Shown here: positions 29,868 through 40,650 of the stretch, in pieces | How the letters are laid out: every line of letters begins with the position of its first letter | Position numbering within the stretch: the stretch's first letter is position 1 | Assembly (NCBI GenBank): GCA_948099385.1 | Contig: CANUEZ040000168.1 | Span: 869,501-933,500 of the forward strand | DNA length: 64,000 bases | Direction of reading: 5' to 3' | Origin: Fasciola hepatica | Lineage: Eukaryota > Platyhelminthes > Trematoda > Plagiorchiida > Fasciolidae | The notes under the pieces: generated by a model | Database searches by the model: none | Told to the model about the DNA's origin: nothing | What the model saw: the letters and a program-made list of their open reading frames with translations, nothing else | Translations under genes and position numbers: made by a program

Positions 29868-31474
29868 GACCATCCATCCCTTGACGAGAATCCTTTCTTG
29901 TCTTATCGATCCGTTATTCTATCGTTTGTGATCCCGTCCGATCAAATTCTGACCCAGAATTCGGACATGCGCTGACAGACTGACTGCTGACCAGACTTGT
30001 CTCTCTGTCGACGATGAACTAGCCCCTCCCCTGGCATCCTTCTTCAATTAAGACGGGCGCCTCTGGTTCTTCAAGGTCCATGCTAACGCTTTTCATTCCC
30101 TCTAACACAGGCATTTCGTTTGGGTATATATCTTCCGATTCTTTGAATAACTGTCTTGTCCGACTGAAATTCGTAAGATCAGTTTCCCGAAAACTGCAGA
30201 GCTTCTCTTTCTCCCTATGGACAGGATCTTTCTGGAATAACCTAAACCCGCACTTCTTCACCTTCTTACACTGCTGGCAGGTCCCACTCTCTCTTCGTGC
30301 ATGACGTCATGACAGGTTTTATGGATTATCTCATTACTTCGTATGAATATGTTCGATTCGCCTTCAGCAGGGTCAGCACTCTGTTTGTCCTTTTCCATGA
30401 GGACCTCTGCCTCAGGAAATTTTCCGTGTGCACCAGCAGTATTCTCAGCGATCGAGTTGTTCATTTCCTTTGATTGTCGCAAATGGTGTTCATTCATTCT
30501 CTGCAGCACCCTCGGAGAATCTTAATTCACATCGAAAGAGAAAGTCATAAAACTCGCCTGGCTTCATCCTCTAGACAGTAACGAAGCACGACAAGCTGAT
30601 AATCTTTAGATCCCGAAATTAGCTACGTTATGACTGCAAGATCTTGCAATCTCTGCCTCCACAAAATCTATTTCTCGGCCAAACGATTTTTATTGGTCAT
30701 GTTCGGTAGTGATGGAAGTGGATAAGCACATGTTCTTGACATATTCATTGTAAAACAGTCGCTGACTTCTTCAGGTTCCTCCGAAAACATGTTCTGTTTT
30801 CCCCTTTCAGCCCCAGTGAGAAGACATTCCCGCCGTCTAATCACTTTTGGTCAACAGAAAAATGAGTTTATTTGGAGTGCGGAATCATCTTGGTCAGGTT
30901 CTTCGTACCGTGATGTCGGTTAAGTGCCCCAGAGACAGGTCTTTGGCGAGCTTCAATCGGCACGGACGACTGCGCGTCTGAATTTATCACATGTAGACTC
31001 AGGTATCTGCGCCGACCCGACACAGCCCATTAGGTTGCACCCAACGTTTATCACGGCTGCTCGCACTTTATTTCGTGTAGCAACCATGTGATTTTGCCGC
31101 GATGAGCATGTAACTGTAGCCAAACTGCAAATACACTCATTGTAAGAAGTTGGTAAACACAAGTGGCACTTGTCAACATGTCCATACAGCTACTTTAAGG
31201 CTAAACCTAGCAGAGACCGTGGGCAACTTAGATAAATGGCCTACTTATGCTTCGTGAAGAAAAGGTTGATCTCACCACAGGGTAGCTGTCATTGCACACC
31301 CGCATTGTAGACCAAAGACAACTCTCCGATACCACCAGTTTGGTTACAGTCCTGTAAACTGGTAAGCATCAACGAACTTTTTTCGTTTGTCCCGATATGG
31401 TATTTTGTTTTTTGGTTCCTGTTTCGCCTAGATTTTTTCAAAATATCGTCAATTTTCTGATTTATTATTTGCAG
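29868..31474. other. 1.6 kb, one weak minus-strand ORF pair
   Basis: The only feature of note is a pair of overlapping minus frames at 30019-30509. The rest shows nothing recognisable. Confidence 0.5.
30019..30509 (-). CDS. hypothetical, charged ORF pair
   Basis: Two overlapping minus frames, 30509-30258 (83 codons) and 30261-30019 (80 codons), have protein-like composition rich in Glu, Lys and Asn. The junction region in the second frame reads GTCQQCKKVKKCGF, a small Cys cluster. I do not recognise a family. It could be a decayed exon or chance open reading. Clear splice sites were not established. Confidence 0.25.
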
Positions 31475-32600
31475 GGTGTCTCAACTTATCAGGGTGAGGT
31501 TGTTTTAGATGCTTCTACTGAGCAGTTACATGAGGAACGGTTGCTTTCTTTGTTGGGCAAGTTGCATAAACACAACTTTGCCATCAGTCTCCTTTTTAGG
31601 TAATTTGGTTGGTGCACACGGTTTCCGTCCCGACCCGAAACGTTGTGGTTATTTATCCAAAATTATTTGCTGTATTACTTTCACTTTTGGTTTCCCTCCA
31701 GTATAACTCCAACTTTTTCAACCAAAGCTGCCCCATTGCATGGTCTCTTAACTCAACAGACTTTCTATTGTTCATTGAGGCATGAGCAGTGCTGAATTAG
31801 ACCACTTCATTTTCTGTCAACAGATACTGTTCTTCGTTCAGTCTTGCCATATTTACCCTCCAGAAATACTACAGATGCATCACTTGCCGACATCGCAGCC
31901 AGTCTAGTACAGGATGGTTGACCGGTTTTGTATATTTGCTGACTTCTTGGTTCTGCGGAACGCGGACGTTCCCAGACCCAACGTGAAGCATTAGTTGTTT
32001 TGTCGGCCGTTATTTTCATGGATAAATATTTGTTTGGCATCTACTTCTTTATGCTACAGACCACGAAGCTTTCAGATTCACTTACTATCAGCACGGCGCC
32101 CTAGCAAAATCGTCAGCAGCTATGAGTCAGAGATGAAGTTTCACGTTGACTGCGTACTCATAATGCATTTAGCATAGGAAAGTGCATTCGTTTCCGCATG
32201 CTGATTACTTGTTTCGTTTTGATCAGTCAGAGGAGGCTGTCAGTTCCAACTCTCTACACACCCACCGATTAACAGTTACTCGATGGGACCCAGTTCGTGG
32301 TACGAAAAAATACTACTTTGCAATCATCGATTGTGTTCGGGGAGGATGGCTAGCCAATATTGAACGCTAGTTTCCGGAGCTCTAAGAAAGTCTTGAAGAG
32401 ATTTCTTCTACGTGTGACAGTATTCTATGTTGGAATAACAGAGCTATAGTGCTTCGACCGTTACGCTCAACAGTCTTGGGAGAATTGCATTTTGGACATT
32501 CCGGTATCGAGAAGATGAAATCTTTTCCTCGACTTACTTGTTGGTGGCTGGAGCTGAATGGCGATTTGTGTCCTATTGCTGGATCATGAGTTAATTGTGA
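31475..32600 (+). pseudogene. gypsy Pol fragment
   Basis: This is a fragment of a gypsy-like Pol akin to the 18-22 kb element. The reverse transcriptase end reads VSTYQGEVVLDASTEQLHEE, with the YxDD box changed to YQGE (31487-31498), then GAHGFRPDPKRCG (31614 on). RNase H follows with IAASLVQ (about 31,895) and SAERGRSQTQREALVV (31955 on). The integrase zinc region is at 32,470-32,570 (LGELHFGHSGIEKMK, TCWW). Many frame changes occur. No LTR was found. It is a dead fragment next to the CR1-like tail. Confidence 0.65.
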
Positions 32601-32839
32601 ACATAAAGTTCATTCATGGCGTTAAAAGTGGACCCATGACCGGTGGTCCCAGAATCCCGGCAACGCGCTCAAGCCGAATACTGTGATCACTTCTTGGGCA
32701 AGTAGTGAAGTCAAGTAATTAGTTTATGAACCCCGGGAGGTGAATATTCAGCGGTCGCGAAACCAGGTACACGTCCTGAAAAAATGGAACACTGAGAAAA
32801 TGGGTAGTACGAATTTATGTAATTGCAATGGCAGTGTTA

Positions 32840-32967
32840 GTTCTGATATTGCATAATCTGGATTGTGCACATGCCTTACCAGATAGAGAATAGTAGAACA
32901 GCTGTACTGCTAAGTGCGTGCACAAAGATATTTGTACTGAGAACGGGTGGAAGAAGTGGGAAACGTT
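32840..32967 (-). pseudogene. CR1/Jockey-like element, 3' tail (split by copy B)
   Basis: Reading the minus strand from 32967, the text TSSTRSQYKYLCART is typical of the end of CR1/Jockey-like reverse transcriptase ORFs. It continues the element at 38388-40650, from which it is separated by the CsRn1-type copy B. Confidence 0.55.
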
Positions 32968-33263
32968 TGTGAGGTTGATAAGACCTTACTTCGCGGTTTC
33001 CTTAGTAAACGCGTGCTTCGGTCCTTTGTACTGCGTGGACCACCTGCACGTTACTCTAATGTGCGGCACTGCACAAATATGGTAACCAGAACAGCATTCT
33101 CCACGACCCGTGAGAACGAGAAGGCGATTGTGAGAGATAGTGGTTAGCGTGTGTTTGGGAGCGTGCGCAAGAGCAACGGTCAAATGGCAACCGCGCTTGG
33201 CAGTCAGCGTTCAGTTAAACAATAAACGTGGTAAAAGTATGAACAAAGATGGCAACCGCTACA
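32968..33263 (-). repeat. 3' LTR of CsRn1-type B
   Basis: On the + strand it runs TGTGAGGTTGATAAGACC to AACCGCTACA. It differs from the 5' LTR at four sites by eye (about 1.4%). Confidence 0.92.
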
Positions 33264-33277
33264 GGGGCCTCCTCCTA
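33264..33277 (-). promoter_or_regulatory. polypurine tract of CsRn1-type B
   Basis: On the minus strand AGGAGGAGGCCCC lies directly before the 3' LTR. The 33278-33836 stretch between Pol and this tract is noncoding. Confidence 0.7.
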
Positions 33278-33836
33278 GAAGTCCGACGGAGTTGGGCTTC
33301 GATCGTGATGGTAAGCCGGAATTATTGGTTGTCCAGGAACTCGTCATAGCTTGTCCGTTATATTGTTGGTGACGTCGAACGACTGCTGATGAGTTTAACG
33401 GTGTCTGCACCTTCGAAGGCCGATGTGCTTAGGTCCAGCGGTGTTTTGGCGCCCACGGGTCTCATACGCTTGTGAGCCGGAAGATCTCACGTCAGGTCCA
33501 TCCAAAAAGGCGTCCAGTTGCCGCCTCCAGTACCACGCTGACCAATCGTCCCGTTGTCCTGTGAGCGGTTGGCTCCTTGAACGTGCACGGGAGTCAGCGA
33601 GGCTACGGTTGAAGCTAATGTGACTGTGTAGATCCGTCTGAGAGAGGGCAAGGTAAACTGGAACGAAATAGCGCCTGAGGGCGCCGGCGGACGTTGGAAC
33701 GTAATAACAACACACGAACGATGTTTAGTGTTGTTGTAGTCGCTAGGAAACCAGAAGCAAATGAAATCCCAACTACCGATTGTAATTTCTCGCGCCTGTT
33801 GGTTGATAAATCCACGGCGAAATTCCCCAATTATTG

Positions 33837-36800
33837 CTAACAGTCGGTTGTAAAAATCGTGAAGAAATCGGTGAAGCGGACGGGATTTCGTAGTTGGCGA
33901 CCGCGACGGCTACTTCGCGTTGCGGGTACCGTTGTAGAATCTGGTGAACTAGCTGCCGAGTCCTCACTAGGCGAAATTGGGGGTGGTTCGAGTAATAACT
34001 CGCTCGATGCGGGTGACTGAGCGGCTTGAGTAGGCGTAAATTGGCCGAGCGGCTCGCACTCCATGACGGCATGCTTGAGACGGTAGATAGATACGGTGTC
34101 GTGTCGTCCGCTAATGTCTATGACAAATGTTACTGCCCTACGTTTCATCACCCGAAACGGGCCAGTATATGGTGCTTGTAGTGGTGATCTAACGCCATCG
34201 ACGCGAAGGAACACGTGAGTAGCGTTTTATAACGCAGTTGGGACATGGCTTGTAGGCTGTTGTTCGCGCGGCGGACTGACCTTGAGCACTCGCATGTGCT
34301 GCGTAAGGCTCTGAGCATAGTTACCGCAGTCGAAAGGCACGGTTGGTGAAGGGGGCTACCAACTCCTCGGGCAGACGAAGTGCACAGCCGTATACTAGTA
34401 CGGCCGGTGTTGTGTGTAAGTCCTCCTTAACGGTACTATGCAGGCTTAAGAGTGCTAATGGTAGTGTTTCACTCCAAAAGGGGTTACCGCTTGCTCGAAG
34501 GGCGGCTTTTAACTGCAGGTGGAAACGCTCAACCATACCATTGGCCTGTGGGTGGTAAGCTGTCGTCTTAACGTGTTGGCAACCGAGCGTAACGAGTAGG
34601 CTGCCAAAAGCGCCGTCAAAATGTGGACCGTGATCGGTGGTCACTATTGCCGGGCAACCGAAATGACTAACCCAACCGGTCAGAAAAGCTTTCGCGGCCT
34701 CTTCCGAGGTGGGACGAGGGATAGGAATGGCCTGCGGCCAACGAGTAAAACAATCCACGCATGTGAGTATGTAAACGTACCCAAGCGAAGGTGGGAGTAG
34801 TCCTACGAGGTCGACGTGCATATGATGAAAACGTGTTTCAGGTTCTGGGAACCTGGCTAACGCCGCCTTAGTGTGCCTATGGGTCTTAACACGTTGACAC
34901 TGCAGACATGCACGAGCCCATTGGCGGACATCTCGTTTGACATTGTGTCAAACAAAACGCTCAGTTATCGGCTTCACCGAGGCAGTCACACCCGGATGAG
35001 TCAGATTGTGGAGTGTCAGGAAAGTAGGATAACGGTGGGCAGCAGGAACTACCGGCCTAGGGCGACCTTGCGGCACATCGCACACGATGGTATTCTGGGA
35101 AGTTGGGATAGGTAATGTGGTTAAGCTCAAAGAACCGTTTTGTCGAAGTTGTTCCATGTCGGGGTCCATAGTTTGGGCCTGTGCCATTGCGTCCAAGTCG
35201 ATGTTAGGCGTCAGTGACATACTTAGTTGATGTACGCGTGATAAGGCGTCTGCGACGGGATTGAGTACCCCAGAGACGTGTCGTATGTCCACAGTAAACT
35301 GTGAGACAAAGTCTAAATGGCGAATCTCGCGTGGTGAGCATCGATCCGAGGCTGACTTCAGTGCGTAAACCAAAGGACTGTGGTCTGTAAACACCGTGAA
35401 CGAGTGTGTGTCGAAAATGACGAATTCCCAAGTGGATGGCTAATAACTCCCTACCAAATGTGCTGTACCTAGATTCGGCGGGTTGTAGGCGCTTGGAGAA
35501 GAATGCTAAAGGTTGCTAAGAGTCGTCTACGAACTGTTGCAGTACTGCTCCAATCGCTGTGTCCGAGGCATCCGTCACTACCGAAATAGGAGCCGAAGGG
35601 TCGGGGTGGGTAAGGAGTGCTGTGTTGGCGACAGCATCTTTGACCAAGGCAAATGCGGCTTGTGCCGTGTCGGGAAATACGAACTTCCGCTTACCTCCGC
35701 GCAACAGATCGGTGAGGGGTTGCATCATTTCCGCACAGCGAGGAATAAATCGGCGGTAGAAATTTACCAGGCCGGCAAACTGACGCAACTGGCGAAAAGA
35801 TTGGGGTTCAGGGTAGTCGCGAATAGCGGAAACTTTATCTGACAGAGAGCGGATACCCGAGGATGAAAGAGAATGTCCTATGAAGGCGATATCAGCCCAG
35901 CCTAATTCGCATTTCGCGATATTGATCGTAACACCTTGCTGGCTAAGGCGTTCGAAAAGTGCTCGTAAGTGTGTAGCGTGCTCTTGCTCTGAAGAACTCG
36001 CCACAAAAATATCATCCAGGTATATGCGGACATTTTCCAAACCACGAGTTGCCTCGTGCATGGACCGTTGAAAGGTCTGGGCTGCATTGCTGAGTCCAAA
36101 CGGCATTCACAGAAACTCGAACAGCCCGAAAGGTGTAGTGACGGCAGTTTTAGGGATATCAGCTTCTGCTACCGGGATCTGGTTGTACGCACGAACCAAA
36201 TCGATATGGCTGAAGACGGAGCAACCTGATAGAGACGAGGTAAGATCCTGTATATGGGGAATCGGGTATCGGTCAGGGACGGTGACTTTGTTAAGCGCTC
36301 TGTAATCACCACAGGGTCACCAGTCGCCACTAGACTTAGGGACCATATGAAGGGGGAAGCCCAAGGGCTACTAGAAGGGCGTATTGTACCCAGTTCTAGC
36401 ATATGTTCGAATTCAGCCTGTGCAACACGAAGCTTGTCTGGTGCTAACCGACGCGGCCTACTGAACACTGGGGGTCCCTTAGTATCGATATGGTGAGTGA
36501 CACTGGTGGTCACTGCTGGGAGAGGCCCGGCCCGCCGAAACATGGCCGGGTAGGCGGCGATGAGTTCGCCATAAGGCTGGTGTGCCGGTGGTTGAACGTA
36601 AAAGGGCGTGACGTGATTCACTCGCGAATTATGACCCGCAACAGCGAGAGCGGTCTGACGATCCACCACTCTGCGGCGTCGTGCATCAACTAACAAGTCA
36701 AAGTGCTGCAGGAAGTCAATGCCCAGAATTGGGTACGGGACGTCGGCGATGATGAATACCCAACGAAAATTACGCTTTAAACCCAAGTTTAAGGCGAGCG

Positions 36801-37023
36801 ACCGCTGGCCAAATGTTGAGATGGCCGTGCCATTGGCAGCGCGTAGTGTTTGGGCCTGCGGCGTGCTATTGTCGCCTTTCGCTCGGGGGAGGACGCTCAC
36901 TTCGGCACCGGTATCTACAAGGAATAGGTTATTTGAAATGATGTCCCTTACGTTCAAAATACGACTGTTGGTCTGATACCCGGCTTCGTGGGTCGCCATC
37001 ACGGGCCGGGGGTTTAGTTTCCC
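33837..37023 (-). pseudogene. Pol of CsRn1-type B (multiply broken)
   Basis: The Pol frame opens behind the GGGAAAC site. The protease reads FLVDTGAEVSVLPR. The reverse transcriptase breaks by a frame change near 36,350 after PWASPF and has a TGA at the Trp-Arg position before PCGDYR. Another TGA precedes MPFGLSNAAQTF (about 36,107). The catalytic box YLDD is intact (IYLDDIFVAS, near 36,020). RNase H (VVTDASDTAIG) ends in TAG near 35,516 and shifts frame near 35,397 before FTDHSPLVYAL. The integrase zinc region has TGA for Trp near 34,946; the core shows HVDLVG, TTDHGPHFD and the catalytic Glu in MVERFHLQ. The tail runs to 33837. It is dead by at least six lesions. Confidence 0.88.
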
Positions 37024-37814
37024 TGATGAGCACCGGGAAACGTACACCCTGGTTCGCATCGTTTGGCTCCCTCACCGAAGCGACGGTGGTATTTACAATA
37101 CCCTTCTTTTGAAGAACCGACGAAACATCGTCGCAGTGACGGACTATGGAGCCTAGGTGAGCGTGCACGGTGCCGCTCCTGTGACCCACTTCTAACTGCT
37201 AGGCTTTGCAGGCTCGCGCTAATTCTAGGCAAAACTGACGAGAGGTCTTTAGATGTTGGCAAGGCAGGCACCGTTGCGACGGAGAGCCTGGTTGCTCCAG
37301 CCACAGCGGGGCTGTATCGCGACATAATGTCATCAGCTATCGCTGCGGTTTCCTCCAGCGAGCATTTGCGCGTGGCACTTAGTAAAACTGGAATTTTATG
37401 TGGCAAACGCTGCAGCCAAAGTCCCCTCAAGAGCGGGTCCTCGCCTATTGTCGGTCCTCTCAAGCTCTGCATCTCACGCAGCAGTTCGGAGGGCTTCCTA
37501 CTTCCAAGCTCAACGTTTTGAAGTTGTTACATACGTTGGTCTTGCGTTGGGGTCGTGCGGACAATGACAGCCTCCTTTAAAGCCTCATAGCTTCTGGAAG
37601 AGATTATTACGTCCCTTACCTGCATTGTGACCTCTGGCGGGAGGCGGCCTGCTAACCACCTGAAACGGCTGGCGTCACTGCTTATACGGCAGTTTTCGAA
37701 TTCTAACTCGACCGGCTTGAACCAGAGTTCTGGATCAACAGGCGTGAATGCCGGTATGTGCAACGTGATCGCCCCAACGGTGGGGTCTGAGCAGGGTTTC
37801 CGTTCAGTAGACAT
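37014..37814 (-). pseudogene. Gag of CsRn1-type B (in-frame stop)
   Basis: The frame starts at 37814 (MSTERKPCSDP) and runs through a gypsy capsid-like region (PELWFKPVELEFENCRIS). It is cut by TAA at 37527-37529, then continues in the same frame to TAA 37014-37016. The C-terminal metal-binding motif CKYHRRFGEGAKRCEPGC is a full CX2HX9CX3C, the hallmark of CsRn1-group Gag, and shows what copy A has lost. A Ser/Arg-rich stretch precedes it. The last codons (CAG GGA AAC) contain the slippery heptamer. Confidence 0.88.
37017..37023 (-). promoter_or_regulatory. GGGAAAC frameshift heptamer of copy B
   Basis: On the minus strand GGGAAAC lies in the Gag frame as G GGA AAC, directly before the Gag stop. 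Six bases later CCCGGC can pair with GCCGGG across a 20-base loop. The position matches copy A exactly, although the flanking sequence differs, which supports conservation. Confidence 0.75.
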
Positions 37815-38071
37815 AGCGATCGCTAAAGTAATTGATTACTTTATCGAATACAGACGGGAAAAGAAACCAACAATCAATGGGGCACTATAATCTTTGCGAG
37901 AAAAGAACAAAAATCCCGACGAACTAGACGACAAAAATACGTATGGACAAAAAAATTATTTGGTAAACCGACCAACAAAAATATCAACAGATAGGGAAAC
38001 AATAGAACACAAAAACCTACGCAGACGGGACCTTGAACGGTAGAAAACAAGGAAACTCACGTGACCTGAGG

Positions 38072-38089
38072 ATCACGTCGGGCTCACCA
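38072..38089 (-). promoter_or_regulatory. primer binding site, tRNA-Trp
   Basis: TGGTGAGCCCGACGTGAT on the minus strand, two bases after the 5' LTR, is complementary to the 3' end of tRNA-Trp (ATCACGTCGGG..CACCA in animals). Confidence 0.85.
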
Positions 38090-38091
38090 AC

Positions 38092-38387
38092 TGTAAGGTT
38101 GATTAGACCTTACTTCGCGGTTTCCTTAGTAAACGCGTGCTTCGGTCCTTTGTACTGCGTGGACCACCTGCACGTTACTCTAATGTGCGGCACTGCACAA
38201 ATATGGTAACCAGAACAGCATTCTCCACGACCCGTGAGAACGAGAAGGCAATTGTGAGAGATAGTGGTTAGCGTGTGTTTGGGAGCGTGCGCAAGAGCAA
38301 CGGTCAAATGGCAACCGCGCTTGGCAGTCAGCGTTCAGTTAAACAATAAACGTGGTAAAAGTATGAACGAAGATGGCAACCGCTACA
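38092..38387 (-). repeat. 5' LTR of CsRn1-type B
   Basis: It runs TGTAAGGTTGATTAGACC to AACCGCTACA on the + strand, is 296 bp long, and is followed by the CGTT duplication. Confidence 0.92.
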
Positions 38388-40650
38388 CGTTCACTAAGCT
38401 TGTGGGAAGAGGATGATCAGAGTCAGCGAGAATCTTTGTAGAGAGCTTTTGGAACGCTTAACCGCGTTGGGATGTGATTAAGTGAGTAAAATGCCGTCGA
38501 GTTGTGCCACTGACAGAAGATAAAATCCTAAGGGGTCTAGCGATGATCTTGAAGTCATTCATCAACAGGCCAGGAAGGATGACGGATGAAGCATGAAGCC
38601 AATGAGGTAGGACAGACGAGAATACAAACGGGTTTATAATATGAGTGGGGACTGAATGGAATTTAGGACGTGAAACATAGAAAGACAAGCGTCTTTTTTC
38701 GCAAAAATGAAAGCAACATGTTCTGATCAAGCAAGGTTACGGTCGAACAGCACTCCAAGTTATTTCACTGAACCAGGATGTTTCAGCTTGTCTCCAGTTA
38801 TTGTGATGGCAAGAAGTCCTTTTGAAAACTGGATTGCTCGCTACCTTTCAAAAGAGAAAATGCAATGTCACCTCAATTGAGTAGGTTGAGGCTTAAATTG
38901 TAAGCATGAGACCAATGTGAACGTTGAGTGGTGCCATTTTGTAGAGTAAGTAAATTAGAATCGCACGTATACAACATACAAAATATGACGTCTTCCGCAT
39001 ATCTGATCAGAGGAGTATTTTCCCTTTACAAAAATAGTAGAAATGGACGCAGAAGATAAAAACTGGCATTTCGGGGAACATCACGGGTAGTCGTAACAGG
39101 AGAGGAGGTTTTGCTGTTATAGTGAGTGAGCTGCTGGAGATTGTAAAAGTAATCTGCCAACAAAGAAACTGGTGAAGGTTAAACCCCAGAAAGGGAAAAA
39201 GAGGAAAGCAACTTGTTTCTGCACGGGAGTTGAGTGTATTACTGTAGACTAGGAAGCATATTCTTACCGCTTTACTCCTTCTGTCAAGTTCAGACAGAAT
39301 GTAATGCGTTGAGATGGTGCAGGGCATCGAGGATGAAGCATGGTTGTCGGTAAGCAAACTGATCCGGATCTGAAGACGGAAGCTTTTCTTTAATCGTCGG
39401 AGAATTAACCGTTCAAAAACTTTAAGGGTAACAGAGGTCCACGCAATGGGACGGAATTTCGAAGAGCCTTTCTTGGAAATAGGAGTTGTAGCTGGTGTCC
39501 ACCATCACTCTGGAATCTTTCTTACAGACCTTGGTTGAAAAGGTCAGAGAGAATAGGGCTGAGGGTCACGGCACACTCCTTGAGCAATAGGGGGTTGAGT
39601 AAGTCCCGTCCGGATGACTTCCTGGGGTTAAGCATAAGCAATTCTTTGTAGACTTCCACAGTGGGTAAGCAAAGTGGAAATTCTTAGCACAGACTCTCTT
39701 TAAAAAGTACAGAAACGAAACCTTCTGCTTCTCTGTTGAATGACTTACTGAGGTAGTCTACGTTAACAATAGCAGATTTGCGTTCGGATGAGCCATCAGT
39801 TAGATCTTGCAAGAGTTTTCACGTGTCGCGGTGACCTTTGTTGGATAGTAAGAGACACGTGTAGATGGAATTGAGGCGGTATAACTCATTCTTGATTGAT
39901 TTTGTTAGAATCTTGACGGTTGGGAGATTATGATGTTTGAAGGTTTATTCCTGCTTGCGACGAAGTTGCTTGAGGTGGGGGAGAAGACAGACGATCAGGG
40001 ATGGAATACAAAGTTCCGACCGGGCAGCAACGACTGAAGCAAAAAATTAAATAACCTGTGAGATGGTCTCAGGAAGCCGAAAGATCCGTGTCTGAGAATG
40101 CAGAAACTTTGGTCTGAGTAACCATTTCCCGTAGATTTAAGATGTTTTCAGGACAAATTTTCCTCTTTCGAATTAAGCTATCACGGCCTCTCGTGAATTT
40201 TGCATGGCTGGTATGACCGTAGATCTTGGGTGAGGTTTTGATTATTACGAGGTCAGAGGAGCCCAGTGGAGAGCGAGTAGAAATGGTAAAATGACACTGC
40301 CGTTACCTAAAACGAAGTCCAGAAATGCATTCAGTCTAGCTGGAAATGCCACTGTGTTAGTCCAACCGCACAGATAAAGAAAGCTGGAATCAAAACGATT
40401 AAAATCGCCAGTATTGATGCACAATGAAATATCAGCGTAGTTTACCCAGTTTTGTCAAACAAAGTCAACGAATTCTAGTTAATCTACCGAGGAACATCTG
40501 GCGGAAATATATACATTCACTAGCAGAAGTGAGCAAACATTGCTCAAAAACTTGGGTTTGCATTCGTGTGCGGAATAGCCCTTGCAGCACGCAAGCCTTT
40601 CAGAACATCGGTTTTCGACCGGTTTGCTTAGTAGCAGAAATTGCTAAACC
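38388..40650 (-). pseudogene. CR1/Jockey-like non-LTR element, endonuclease and RT
   Basis: Minus-strand reading from about 40,650 shows an endonuclease (LLVNVYISARCSS, then NTGDFNRFDSSFLYLC with the GDFN motif near 40,400, then ARLNAFLDFVLGN). Next come the pre-RT region (ELLMLNPRKSSGRDLL near 39,630) and reverse transcriptase blocks VTLKVFERLILRRLK (39,430) and LDRRSKAVRICFLVYSNTLN (39,270), and GLLAITITGDKLKHPGSVK (38,810). The C-terminal part RILSSVSGTTRRHFTHLI is at 38,540-38,490. Stops and frame changes are frequent. The enzyme would perform target-primed reverse transcription, but this copy is dead. Its tail continues at 32,967 beyond copy B. Confidence 0.72.

Larger units (their letters stand above)
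32968..38387 (-). mobile_element. CsRn1-type Ty3/gypsy retrotransposon B, dead copy
   Basis: This is a 5420 bp element on the minus strand, bounded by 296 bp LTRs (32968-33263 and 38092-38387) that differ at four positions, with CGTT target duplications at 32964-32967 and 38388-38391. It has a tRNA-Trp primer site, the CX2HX9CX3C Gag motif, the GGGAAAC gag-pol junction and a purine tract. Gag and Pol carry several in-frame stops and frameshifts. LTR ends TGTAGCGG (minus reading) match copy A, but the body differs clearly, so A and B are separate lineages. B inserted into the tail of a CR1/Jockey-like element. Confidence 0.92.
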
